A stretch of 64,000 bases of DNA from Nemertoderma westbladi. Lineage: Eukaryota; Xenacoelomorpha; Nemertodermatida; Nemertodermatidae. Position 1 is the stretch's first letter; every line of letters starts with the position of its first letter. Below are positions 54,560-64,000 of the stretch, piece after piece. Location: assembly GCA_032718475.1 (NCBI GenBank), contig JAUCBJ010008665.1:1-64000 (forward strand). Direction: 5' to 3'. The translations under genes were made by a program, and so were the position numbers. A model generated the notes under the pieces. The model ran no database searches, had not been told where the DNA came from, and was given only the letters and a program-made list of their open reading frames with translations.

Positions 54560-55521
54560 CGGCGAGAGGGGGGGGGGGGGCAGAGAGTGTCCCACAGCCG
54601 TCAGCGGACAATGCGAGGGCCGAACAAGGTAAACCGCAACAACCGGCGATGGAGAGTAATAGGGGGATTGCGAGTATCCCCGGCGACGTGCGATCGACCA
54701 GAGAAAGACAGGTCGACGTCGCAGGAGGGCAGACGGAGCGTCGAGCCCGATCAGAGGAGGAAAGAAGAACAGTGGGGTTTAACCGGGAGGTCGACGAGAG
54801 ATCTCGTGAGCGGGAATATTCCACTGATAGGAGAAGAGAGGAAGAGAGTAGTAGAAGTATCGCCGCAAACGATAGAAGAGCGAGGACGGATAGCGAGCCG
54901 TCGGTAGTCGAGGTGAGAACGGAGAGTCAGTGGGGTCGGACTCCGGGAGATTGCCGTCGCCCCGGAGGGATGCGATCCTGTGAGACGCATTACGCACCGA
55001 GAGAGGGGTACGCGATGTACCGGTACGAAGATGAAAACAGTGGAGAGGGGGGTTGAAGAGAAACTTTCCGACGGAATATACCTACCGATCGAGAATACGG
55101 TAGCCGCGGGGAGGATTATTCGAGAAGAATAAACTTCGATCCCGAGCAACACATGCAGACTGTAGGGCATACTGTAGGTCTTACTGCACATACCGTAGGC
55201 CATACTGAGAGAGGCGATGTAGGCGATAGGATAGCGCGGACAACGGGATTAAACCCAGAAGTCGCGGAATACATACCGGCGAGTAGGCCAGAAGCTGATA
55301 GGCCTATACCAGTACCAGCACAGCAGTATGACTACAGCATGCAGGGACATAACATATACCCAGGGGAGGGGGGAATTATTGCGGATAGGTGTATGGGCCC
55401 CAACATATTAACATCAACCCCAGTACCAGACATACCGGTGGGGGGGGGGGACAGGGTGACATTCCCCCATCACAATATCAACAATATACCCCGACAGGAA
55501 CAAGAACAACGAGACCCCTAG
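54520..55521 (+). CDS. Gag middle part, second frame
   Basis: One frame continues from the G10 run (54522-54531) to 55521, interrupted only by TGA at 55054-55056 just after a G6 run. It contains an Arg/Glu-rich segment (NREVDERSREREYSTDRRRE) and a short duplicate (HTVGLTAHTVGHTERGD). It ends as the reading passes to the next frame at the G11 run 55440-55450. There is no initiation codon of its own; it belongs to the same Gag. Confidence 0.6.
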
Positions 55522-58175
55522 ATGAAAACAGGTCGTGTGATACAGACATATGGAGGGGGCCGCTACCCCCGATGACATATCCGAGTCAGAGAAGATCAAG
55601 AAATAGGACGGACGAACCGCATCAGACAAGGGAAACTATACAGCACCCGTCGAATCCATTAGAAGCGCAGGCAATGGGGATGGCCACGTTGATCGATGCG
55701 TTGAAAACGAGGATCGAATTACCACCCGTGGAACCGTTCAAATTCGATGGGAGCAGGCCGGAAGAATACTTACAGTTTCGGCGAATGTATAGTAACGAAA
55801 TACTAACAAAAAACTTGACGCAGGCGGAGTGCCTAAAGTATCTACAAGTGTACACGGGAGGCCCAGCATACGACATCGTGAGGCAATACCAAGGAATAGA
55901 GGGCGGCTTCACGACAGCATGGCGGGCACTGGATAGGGAATACGGGCACCCGGCAAAGATCATCAGGCAAACGCTGAGAGGCATAACATCGGGTGGCCTA
56001 CAGGATAATCCCGTTAGCATTAAGACGTTTGCTAACAAAGTCGAGAAGGCGCTGATCGTGCTGAAGACGTTAGACGCGCCATACGAACTCAACGCGTCCA
56101 ATAACATCACCACGATAGCGCAGGCACTACCGAGCTGGCTGCGCAACAAATGGAGGAAGGTTGCTTTCTCCACCCGAGACAAGAAGGGTGCGGAACCAGG
56201 TTTAGAAGAAATGTCAAACTTCTTAAATTACGAGGCTGAACTAATAACGGACCCAGTCTATAGTGAAGATAGCCTGGGAAAGGGACCAAAGACAGATCAC
56301 TACAGGCCCAAACCAGAGCACAATACATCGAACGCGCTACCGAGACTCAGGCAATCATTGCCATATGCAGCGACGCAGGGGACTGCAAGTCCACAGACAA
56401 GCGAAGATAAGACAACATCAAGGGACGGACAGGGGAACAATAACAACATGAATAAACATAACCCCAGTACGTCCAGTAGGTCAAACCCAGTCAATAAGAA
56501 TAGTAGGGACTTTGGTACGAATATAACTGCGATACGCAATGCATTGTATAAAGAGGGCTATGACCCAAAGAGCAAATGCCAGTTACACGCAAATGCGCTT
56601 CATAAAACCATGAACTGCAGGTACTGGCAGGCGCTACCGAGGCAAGACCAGATAGATTACGCGTCGAGCAATAAAATCTGCTCGCGATGTGTGAAAAGTG
56701 GACACAAGGCCAGGGAATGCCAAGAGAAACCGGTCAAGTTTGGCCAAAGGAGAGGCCAGACGATGGCAACGAGCACAGTAAGGGCGAAGAAGAGAGGAAC
56801 AGTGCTACTTGGAGTAGTACCAGTACGAGTGATCGGGGAAGGCAATCGATCAGTAACAACACTAATGCTGGTTGATAGTGGAGCTGCCTTCACATTAGTT
56901 GAGGAATGGGTAGCCGAAGAAATAGGGTTGAGAACGAGGCCAAGCAGGATGGCGGTGACAACCATCTCTAGCAAAGACGAGATCCTAGAGATGAGGACAG
57001 GACGGTGCGCAATTGCAGCAGTGGCACCAGGATGCGATTATGGGGCAACCATCGACCCCATCCAAGTAATAGAGTCAATTAACATCAATGCCAGGCGGCC
57101 AACCAACATCGAGGTCGAGCAATACAAATTCCTGGACAACATTGACTTCTCAATCCCAGACGTGGACGTTAGGAAGGTATCCATCATAGTAGGCATGGAC
57201 TGCCCAACGGCCCACGAGAGAATGCAAACGGTCTTCGGCGAAGACAAGCAGAGCGACCCGGTGGCCATACTAACACCATTCGGGTGGACACTGACAGGCC
57301 CAATTAAGAGTAATATACCATTCCATGTGTCCGAGAGTTCAGGATGCATGGTTCCAGGAACTGACGAGATAGAGGAGAGGCCAGAGATGGGCAATAGTGG
57401 TAGACAGCTAAAAGTAGAAGCAACACCAAGAGAGTGGGCGGAGGAGAATGGTATGGATGCAGAAGATCTAGAGACGATGGGTTGGAATAAGGGTCCCAGC
57501 AAGTATCGGTATGGAGATGGGGAGGAGCGGACGGTGGAGTGTCGGGAGGACAAACCGGAGAAGTGTCCGGTGGAGTGTCCAGAGGAGTGCCCGGAAGAGA
57601 CGCCGGTCCGGTTGAGAGGCATACCGACAAGGGGGAAGCCGAGTAAGAATACAAGATGGAAAGGGAGAAGATGTGAGACGATCAGACCAGGGGCAGAGAA
57701 GCCCATGAATAAACATATGGTGGACAAAGGAGGCGGGAGAGTAGGAGGCGTGCTGCGTACGCACGCGGAACTGACAGAGTGCGAGGGGGCATTACATGGG
57801 CAGACATCGAGTACACCGAAGGACGAACGGGGGTCGTTGAAGCCTTTAATGCCAGCACACATATTAAGGGGGAGGCCAGCAGAGGTGGCATCTAAGATTA
57901 AGGAGAAGAACAGGGGCGGCATTATACCGCCGGGTGACACGTTGAAGGGTGGCACTTTGCCGCCAAGGGACGACCACGAGATCAGAAACATAAATAGGAG
58001 ACAGCATTTGCCAAAACAGGAGAAAAGACCACCTATCGAATTGACAAGGAGAGTGGAGCGAAGAATTAGAGAACCTATAGGGGGGCAGTGGGAGAGTTGC
58101 CTGCTGGAGGAATCACCCCTTGGGTCGCTGAGTTGTCCAACAGGTTGGACTGGGATGGAAGAGTTAGATCCGTAA
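55389..58175 (+). CDS. BEL/Pao Gag (DUF1759), CCHC knuckle and protease
   Basis: 928 open codons; the true reading enters at the G11 run. DUF1759-like Gag from about residue 113 (PPVEPFKFDGSRPEEYLQFR ... YEAELITDP), knuckle CSRCVKSGHKAREC at about 430, and aspartic protease LMLVDSGAAFTLV with catalytic Asp at about 496 followed by IIVGMDCP and ILTPFGWTLTGP. After about residue 650 no RT motif appears; instead there is Pro/Arg/Glu-rich sequence containing PLMPAHILRGRP, which resembles the end of a BEL/Pao integrase (LTPAHFL.GRP). This suggests an internal deletion of RT to integrase. Confidence 0.88.
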   Translation: MYGPQHININPSTRHTGGGGGQGDIPPSQYQQYTPTGTRTTRPLDENRSCDTDIWRGPLPPMTYPSQRRSRNRTDEPHQTRETIQHPSNPLEAQAMGMATLIDALKTRIELPPVEPFKFDGSRPEEYLQFRRMYSNEILTKNLTQAECLKYLQVYTGGPAYDIVRQYQGIEGGFTTAWRALDREYGHPAKIIRQTLRGITSGGLQDNPVSIKTFANKVEKALIVLKTLDAPYELNASNNITTIAQALPSWLRNKWRKVAFSTRDKKGAEPGLEEMSNFLNYEAELITDPVYSEDSLGKGPKTDHYRPKPEHNTSNALPRLRQSLPYAATQGTASPQTSEDKTTSRDGQGNNNNMNKHNPSTSSRSNPVNKNSRDFGTNITAIRNALYKEGYDPKSKCQLHANALHKTMNCRYWQALPRQDQIDYASSNKICSRCVKSGHKARECQEKPVKFGQRRGQTMATSTVRAKKRGTVLLGVVPVRVIGEGNRSVTTLMLVDSGAAFTLVEEWVAEEIGLRTRPSRMAVTTISSKDEILEMRTGRCAIAAVAPGCDYGATIDPIQVIESININARRPTNIEVEQYKFLDNIDFSIPDVDVRKVSIIVGMDCPTAHERMQTVFGEDKQSDPVAILTPFGWTLTGPIKSNIPFHVSESSGCMVPGTDEIEERPEMGNSGRQLKVEATPREWAEENGMDAEDLETMGWNKGPSKYRYGDGEERTVECREDKPEKCPVECPEECPEETPVRLRGIPTRGKPSKNTRWKGRRCETIRPGAEKPMNKHMVDKGGGRVGGVLRTHAELTECEGALHGQTSSTPKDERGSLKPLMPAHILRGRPAEVASKIKEKNRGGIIPPGDTLKGGTLPPRDDHEIRNINRRQHLPKQEKRPPIELTRRVERRIREPIGGQWESCLLEESPLGSLSCPTGWTGMEELDP

Positions 58176-58320
58176 AAGGTGCGGGCAGAGGTGTTACCTG
58201 TCTCTTAGAAGGAGCACCTTAGAGCGGAGTTAGAGTGAAGTTTAGTCGTCCAAGTTTTGGACTGAGGGGGGTGGGATTGAGGGCGAGACGCCCTTCCCAC
58301 ACAAATAAAATAAAATAAAA

Positions 58321-58915
58321 AATAAAAATAAAAGTTAGTTAGTTAGTAGGTACGTAGTACCTAGAGTTAGTTAGTCAGTAGGTACGTAGTACCTAGAGTT
58401 AGTTAGTCAGTAGGTACGTAGTACCTAGAGTTAGTTAGTTAGTAGGTACGTAGTACCTAGAGTTAGTTAGTAGGTACGTAGTACCTAGAGTTAGTTAGTA
58501 GGTACGTAGTACCTAGAGTTAGTTAGAGAGTTAGAGGGTACGTAGTACCGATAGTTAGAGTTAGAGGGTACGTAATGCCTAGTTAGAGTTAGAGTTAGAG
58601 GGTAGGTAGTACCGATAGAGTTAGAGTTAGTAGGTACGTAGTACCTAGTTAGAGTTAGAGTTAGAGGGTACGTAGTACCGATAGTTAGAGAGTTAGTAGG
58701 TACGTAGTACCTAGTTGGAGTTAGAGTTAGAGGGTACGTAATGCCTAGTTAGAGTTAGAGTTAGAGGGTAGGTAGTACCGATAGAGTTAGAGTTAGTAGG
58801 TACGTAGTACCTAGTTAGAGTTAGAGTTAGAGGGTACGTAGTACCGATAGTTAGAGAGTTAGTAGGTACGTAGTACCTAGTTAGAGTTAGAGTTAGAGGG
58901 TACGTAGTACCATTA
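58321..58915. repeat. Palindromic tandem array
   Basis: About 16 copies of a 24-40 bp unit built from gttagagttag and ggTACGTAgtacc. GGTAC-GTA-GTACC is a near-perfect palindrome, so each unit can form a hairpin. It lies in the element's 3' non-coding part, where the pol region would be expected to end. Confidence 0.9.
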
Positions 58916-59422
58916 GTTAGAAAGAGAGAGTAAGAGGTAAAAGGGGTAAAAAATAGGATATAGATATTAGATAGCAGTAAGTAGAGTTAGTAGCGAGAGG
59001 GGGGCATATGAGTACAGCTGGATAAATCGTGTGGCCACACGACGCATACTGCTGTGCTGCATAGGCCCACAGAGTAGGCCAGAATATGGATCAGAGAATA
59101 GAATAAATCCATAGGCAGTAGTAAGTAGTAGGACAGTAGAATCAAAGCAAAATAAATAAATAAATAGAATAGGGCTAAAGTCGAAAAATAGTGGTAACAC
59201 AAGGAAAGTCGTTCTAGAACATAATAAAAGTAACGGACGGAAATTGTAAATTAGGCTGATTTACTAGCTCCGAAATTAATTAGATTAAACTAAGCTTGAA
59301 AGGCGCAGTTAAGTAGAAAAGTAGGCCATTATCGAACTGTACGAAACATCTTAATACATCACTCATCTGTATTGCGCCTTGGTAAGGCACCACCCTACAG
59401 GTGAGCGAGTGTAGTGTTCGGA

Positions 59423-60004
59423 ATGGCGAGTAAGCTGATCAGGAAGAGAAAGGCGGAGTCAGGAGGAAAAGAAATATTGGTGGATTTCACCGAAAGACAC
59501 CCAGAGGAGAAGTTCACGAGGTTCGAGGAGTGGGCCGACGTCGGGGCCATGACGCGCCAGCGCATGAAGGCCCAAGAGTTCAAGTGGGGTTTCTTCCTCA
59601 TAAACCAGGAGACCCACATGGAAATCATAAAGCGAAGGTTACCGTTTACCTTTCAAGAGGTAGCTACGGCGGCATCGTTCGCCGGAGTTATGAACACGCA
59701 ACGGTACCTGGACAGGTGGACACCAGAGAACCGGAGGGAGTTTAGGGATTTCTTGGCGGAACACGTACCAAAGGCAATGAAGATGATCCTATGGGACGCC
59801 ACACGAGGGAAACAACCAGGCCATTCTGAGGGGCCACCGGCGAAGCGGTATCGGGCTTTAATAACACCAGCGCCCAAGGAGCCGACGACCGGGATCAGCA
59901 AGGAAGTGGCAGCGAAGGTCCGGAAGCAGAAAGCGGATGATGCCAGAGGAACAGTGATAACCAAGAAACGGGCCAGGGAGGAGGACGTGAGGAGGTACAG
60001 ATGA
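59423..60004 (+). CDS. Accessory 3' ORF, basic protein of unknown function
   Basis: 193 codons from the ATG at 59423 (MASKLIRKRKAESGGKE), uninterrupted and lying between the palindromic array and the 3' LTR. The middle is globular in composition (RFEEWADVGAMTRQRMKAQE, WGFFLINQETHMEIIKRRLP, FAGVMNTQRYLDRW). Both ends are strongly basic, with nuclear-localisation-like KRKAE and KKRAREED. There is no membrane segment, so it is not an envelope protein. No family recognised. The intact frame in an element lacking pol suggests it is useful to the element, for example as an RNA-binding or nuclear-import factor (inference). The stretch 60005-60670 after it is non-coding. Confidence 0.65.
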   Translation: MASKLIRKRKAESGGKEILVDFTERHPEEKFTRFEEWADVGAMTRQRMKAQEFKWGFFLINQETHMEIIKRRLPFTFQEVATAASFAGVMNTQRYLDRWTPENRREFRDFLAEHVPKAMKMILWDATRGKQPGHSEGPPAKRYRALITPAPKEPTTGISKEVAAKVRKQKADDARGTVITKKRAREEDVRRYR

Positions 60005-60674
60005 GTTCCCGGAGGCGAGGGAATGAGACTGAGATTGGGACGTGGTGCGCCTGGAAGGCGCCGCATGTAACGTACGAACTATTAAGTATAAATTTAATTA
60101 ATGCAAATAACTATATAAGTGCAATTTGTATGTACGTACGTAGTGATTAGCAGTAAAATACATACGTTTGGAGTAAGTACTATAGTCATACAACCTTTCT
60201 CAATTAGCTACTGGGACTGGGGGACGATTGACTATGGCACTATGGACGAGACAACTGACAATTTCACACTTCTTGAGTGCGGCGGCACGAGAGGGGGGGG
60301 AGGTTCGTCAGGAGAGATAAAACAGTCAAAGTGGACTTGAGAATCGGAATAAGAGTGTGAAGTGCGGAGAGAGTGCGAGCGCCATTCTAGTGTGGGGGGG
60401 GGAGAATAAGAGGCTGAGTGAGGGACGAGGAGGTCCGGGGGTATGAGAGAGTTAGGGTGAGAGTAGAGGGGAGGTAGGGCGAAAGTGTTGGGGAAACAAA
60501 AATCGCGTGAAGAGGTGAGCGCGATCGGCCCGACATGAGACGCCAGGCACACAGGGTAGCGTTATCATACCCATAGGGTGCGGCCTGGAAAGCCGGCTCC
60601 AAGAGAAAAGAATTCCACCCCACACCCGATACTAGATCGGGATCCAGCGGGATTGTAGCGCACTTTTTTGGTTG

Positions 60675-60703
60675 ATGCTATCTTCTTACCGGGAAGATAG
60701 CAT
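60675..60703 (+). other. Strong hairpin before the polypurine tract
   Basis: ATGCTATCTTC (60675-60685) and GAAGATAGCAT (60693-60703) pair perfectly over 11 bp with a 7-base loop, ending at the polypurine tract. Confidence 0.85.
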
Positions 60704-60712
60704 GGGGGGGAG
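60703..60712 (+). other. Polypurine tract
   Basis: TGGGGGGGAG directly precedes the 3' LTR (TGTTAGC at 60713). Confidence 0.75.
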
Positions 60713-61249
60713 TGTTAGCTTATTCAATCCCGCCAACACCCCATAAAGTTATCAGCCGATAAGCAATATTGGGGGCCACGAGATTGGGCAATTAACCAAC
60801 TCGCGCCATCCCAATAAGAGTGGGAAGGAAGCACACAATAGAGGGTCAGGGGCCAAACCCCTAACCCAGAGAGAACAGGTGGAGTGAACGGGAATACTCC
60901 ACGGGGCGCCAACAAGGGTATTAACCAATCAGAGGGGGGAATGGCATCGATTGAGTAGCAGTAAGGCCACCGTGCAATATAACCAATAACCTATTAATCA
61001 GTGATTCAGTTATCTCAGTGCAGCAGTGCTAGCGTAGGGTACAGCCAATTAGTTTAGTTAGGGGATCACGGGACTTTAGTTACCGTATCCCGCCTTGTAC
61101 ACATTCACAATATATCTATATCTTATAACCTCTTATTATACACCGAACTTCAGAACTCAATTATCTTTACTTCACCCTTACACACGGCGGGGACGCGTGG
61201 ACTAAATACCACACCGGATAAATCGGGATCCCTCCTGGATCCCGTCACA
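60713..61249 (+). repeat. 3' LTR (537 bp)
   Basis: By eye identical to the 5' LTR except for the additional 23 bp near 60790. Followed by GTGTT (61250-61254), the target duplication. Confidence 0.95.
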
Positions 61250-61254
61250 GTGTT

Positions 61255-61814
61255 CAACAGAAAGTGATTGCGTTGGACCAAGTTGGATCGCCCAACAGTA
61301 AGAGGTACTGTAATCGTTCAACAGGTACCTTACCTATCACAATAAATTAGATTTCACCTTCAAAGCCACCAGCCGCCATACACTGTTAACCAGCTCCCAT
61401 TCTCCTTAGCCAGGCCGTATCTTTATTAGATATGAGTTGATTAATTCAACTTATTGGTGTTCCAGCGAGGTATCTATCATTCTGCTACCGCTTATTGACT
61501 TGTTATAAATTAACTGTGGCCGGGAGAATGGTTCGTTGCCTATTGGCTATTGCCCAGTAATATTATAACCGGAAAATATCAGCAGTGAAACCTCTTTTAT
61601 GAATGAATTTCCTACTGTAAATTAATGTCTTGGAAAGCGCATTGGGTTTTTAACCACGAAACTTCAAACTCCAATACAGTTAGTTAGTTCTAATATAATA
61701 TAATAAACTTGAATAAGTATAATAACCATATGCTTAAAGCGATATAACAACCGCCACTGCTGACATACACTTACTTTTCTACATCAAACATATGTAATTG
61801 CTTTTACTACTTAC
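61255..61814. other. Spacer, possibly intron of the minus-strand gene
   Basis: AT-rich, no frame recognised. If the exon at 61815-61970 is real, this is the start of its first intron. Confidence 0.3.
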
Positions 61815-61970
61815 AGAAGAAGTCGCCTTTTTAGCATTATTAGTACCAATTTTGACGTTGTTGAGCATAAATGATCCCTCCAAATCATTGCCATACATTT
61901 CCGAGCAACAAATAGTTTGTATAAATATTAACAAAGTCCACATAATAATAACATTTATAGATGAATTCAT
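61815..61970 (-). CDS. Likely first exon of a secreted or membrane protein gene
   Basis: ATG at 61970 in a favourable context (ataccATGa), then 52 codons: MNSSINVIIMWTLLIFIQTI followed by CCS, a convincing signal peptide, then EMYGNDLEGSFMLNNVKIG and KKATSS. A perfect donor GTAAGT follows at 61814-61809, leaving phase 0. No second exon was found to the left; the young BEL-type element at 51609-61249 lies in that direction, so it may sit in this gene's intron or just beyond it. No family recognised. Confidence 0.45.
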
Positions 61971-63595
61971 GGTATAAGAATATTGGTTTCAATAGCAACC
62001 TATTCTTATTGGTTGCTATGTATTCCAAAATACATCAATAAAATTACGGAAGTTTTAAATAGTAATAGAAATGTTAGTAAGAGTTAATTCGTAGAGGTTT
62101 AGTTGGCCTCATTAGTAACAGACAGGGGTCTAACTGTAGTATCAAGTAGGGGATTTCAAATATATATTATGTTATAGAACATTATGATAATTGTCTCCAT
62201 AGCAAAAAATATATTTAGCAGACTCTATTGGGGCTCGATTGTGGGAAAAGTAGAGGCAAGAGTTCATATACAATTATAATAGGGCCTTTTTCAAACAGTG
62301 GTGTTGTTACATTATGTCAACGTGCGTTCTGAATGCTTAATTAGTTATTAATACTTAAATTATCACCTTTTTTTTTAATTATGTAAAATATGTTTAGGAA
62401 TATTAATGAAATTCATATCCTTTTTATGTAATTATTATTATAAACTAATTATTAATTATTATAAACTTTATATGTCTATGTTATATACATTCTAGTACAT
62501 GAAGGTAGGTTAGTAGGATTCTCACATGTCTCAACAATATGTTACATCGATTTGTTTGTTGTATTGAATGGTGCAGAATAAATCAATAGGTTGTTTTTAT
62601 CGATTATATTTCCCGCTAGTTCATATATGCGTTGGGAAGGCTAGGCCACTAAATTGATAAAACAGATGGTTATGGGGAATTATTTCTATTATTGTCGGTC
62701 CTAAATAAACTGTACATAGCGTATATGTAAAGAAACCTGGGTACTTTAGTACAGCGGCACACATGACTAACACAACACTAGGGCTATTCGCGACCCTCAA
62801 AATGCGAAGCATAGCAAAGCCGCGACGGTAAATTGGCAAATAGAATTGAAGGAATGAAGAATTAACTAATCTGAGTACCAATTGTTGCCATTTTGTTTAT
62901 TATCGATGATACAAAACAATAAATTACTGCAAATATAAAAATAAAATACAAACATCAATATAAAATTAAAGATTCACTTAATAACTATCCAGTATAAACT
63001 TTAAAAGTCAGATTCTAAATTTGTTTTGAAAACTATTTCCTATTTCCTATTTTCTTTTTTAATCTTAGTTATGTGCATGTTGTTTTATACTTCAGTGTAT
63101 TTACGAACTCTTATAATTGCGTTATTAACAAATGCCCTTACTTGCGGGTACCGATAAGCTGGCTCTATGCTATTATAAATATTATAGTGATATGATAACT
63201 GATTAATGATAAAATAAATAACTCTTAAAACTCAGTATCTTATAGTATACTATGTATTTTAACTTTTGGTATATTTATAGTGTATTTTATAAGTATTTTA
63301 ACTAAGTATTTTATATTTCGGGTGTATTTAACAGGCTCTTTTAATAACTTCTTCAACGAATGGCCTTAATGAACAGCCGTCTTGGATTAATAATGTAGTA
63401 ACTGTATAGTACTGTATGTAAGAACCTTATTCAGAACCTTATTCTATTTTATCTCCATTAACATATTTATATTTTAATGTACGTCCTTTTACTGTGTATT
63501 TCCCTACACATTTCGGGTAATAATTTCGTTAATATTTTGATTGTTGCTGGGAATGGATAATTAAATTCGTACAGTAAGTACGAATTTAAATCGTT
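61971..63595. other. Spacer without recognised features
   Basis: AT-rich. Only a 10-bp inverted repeat (aaattcgtac / gtacgaattt near 63563-63587) stands out. Confidence 0.35.
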
Positions 63596-64000
63596 CATAA
63601 TTAATCTATTGTAATTTTTATTTAAATCCGTGTAATCTAGTAATCTGTGTAATCTAGTAATCCGTGTATTCTGTATCATAATTAATCTATTGTAATTTTT
63701 ATTTAAATCCGTGTAATCTAGTAATCTAGTAATCTGTGTAATGTAGTAATCCGTGTAATCTAGTAATCCGTGTAATCTGTATCATAATTAATCTATTGTA
63801 ATTTTTATTTAAATCCGTGTAATCTAGTAATCCGTGTAATCTAGTAATCCGTGTAATCTGTATCATAATTAATCTATTGTAATTTTTATTTAAATCCGTG
63901 TAATCTAGTAATCTGTGTAATCTAGTAATCTGTGTAATCTAGTAATCCGTGTATTCTGTATCATAATTAATCTATTGTAATTTTTATTTAAATCCGTGTA
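63596..64000. repeat. Nested satellite running off the window
   Basis: A block cataattaatctattg, taatttttatttaaatcc, followed by a variable number of 17-bp units (gtgtaatctagtaatcc), starts at 63596, 63677, 63783, 63864 and 63962. Block lengths of 81, 106, 81 and 98 bp differ by the number of inner units. Confidence 0.9.

Larger units (their letters stand above)
51609..61249 (+). mobile_element. Non-autonomous BEL/Pao-type LTR element (gag-protease only)
   Basis: Complete 9641-bp element: LTRs of 514 and 537 bp, 5-bp duplication GTGTT at 51604-51608 and 61250-61254, long coiled-coil Gag, DUF1759 Gag, CCHC knuckle, protease, palindromic tandem array, an extra ORF, a strong hairpin and a polypurine tract. 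It has no reverse transcriptase, RNase H or integrase core. The LTRs look identical apart from one 23-bp indel, so the insertion is very recent and must have been driven in trans by an autonomous relative. Confidence 0.92.

Noticed and set aside
52431-55203. Many antisense and shifted frames over the coiled-coil Gag
   Set aside because: Shadows of a repetitive, GC-richer coding region; no domain or start context supports them.
62621-62881. An 86-codon hydrophobic minus-strand frame
   Set aside because: AT-rich setting, no signal-peptide pattern, no splice sites or family resemblance.

Overview
The window is AT-rich animal (metazoan) nuclear DNA, probably from an aquatic invertebrate; the species cannot be named from the sequence. 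The evidence is spliced GT-AG exons of a polycystin-1-like (PLAT-domain) gene, BEL/Pao and Gypsy LTR retrotransposons, several LINE fragments, MITEs and many minisatellites. There are no operons, and the standard genetic code reads well throughout.

Layout. 1-789: an unrecognised minus-strand reading frame that runs off the left edge. 2424-11006: an intact, very long BEL/Pao polyprotein (minus), with a possible 5' LTR near 13165-13530. 14226-20248: at least four exons of a polycystin-1-like gene (plus). The intron at 14387-17146 is almost wholly a 57-bp minisatellite of exactly 46 periods, and each period carries a copy of the intron's own 3' splice site. 21554-23890: a 63-bp minisatellite. 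25324-25959: a small secreted, probably GPI-anchored, cysteine-rich protein (minus). 26245-30035: LINE remains on both strands, one with a piggyBac-type MITE whose empty site survives in a sister copy. 31927-36360: a decayed gag/ORF1-like element with a 49-bp minisatellite and three CCHC knuckles. 36974-50214 (minus): a reverse-transcriptase element whose palm domain carries a 63-bp in-frame tandem repeat between catalytic motifs B and C. A Gypsy element (39285-48100, TSD CTGA, tRNA-Asn primer site) sits inside that repeat, and a MITE-like element (45548-46490) sits inside the Gypsy. 51609-61249: a complete, very young LTR element (TSD GTGTT) with BEL/Pao gag and protease but no reverse transcriptase or integrase core. 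61815-61970: a likely signal-peptide first exon (minus). 63596-64000: a nested satellite running off the right edge.

How it fits together. Host genes are few and small islands among nested transposons. The recurring theme is tandem repetition whose period is a multiple of three (57 and 63 bp) placed at or inside coding sequence: next to a host exon, and inside a reverse transcriptase. The strongest candidate for something undescribed is the array of 47 tandem, in-frame copies of a 3' splice site in front of the PLAT exon at 17147, together with a smaller splice-site duplication in the next intron. Second is the reverse transcriptase with a repeat domain in its catalytic palm. Third is the gag-protease-only BEL element with a conserved extra 3' ORF.
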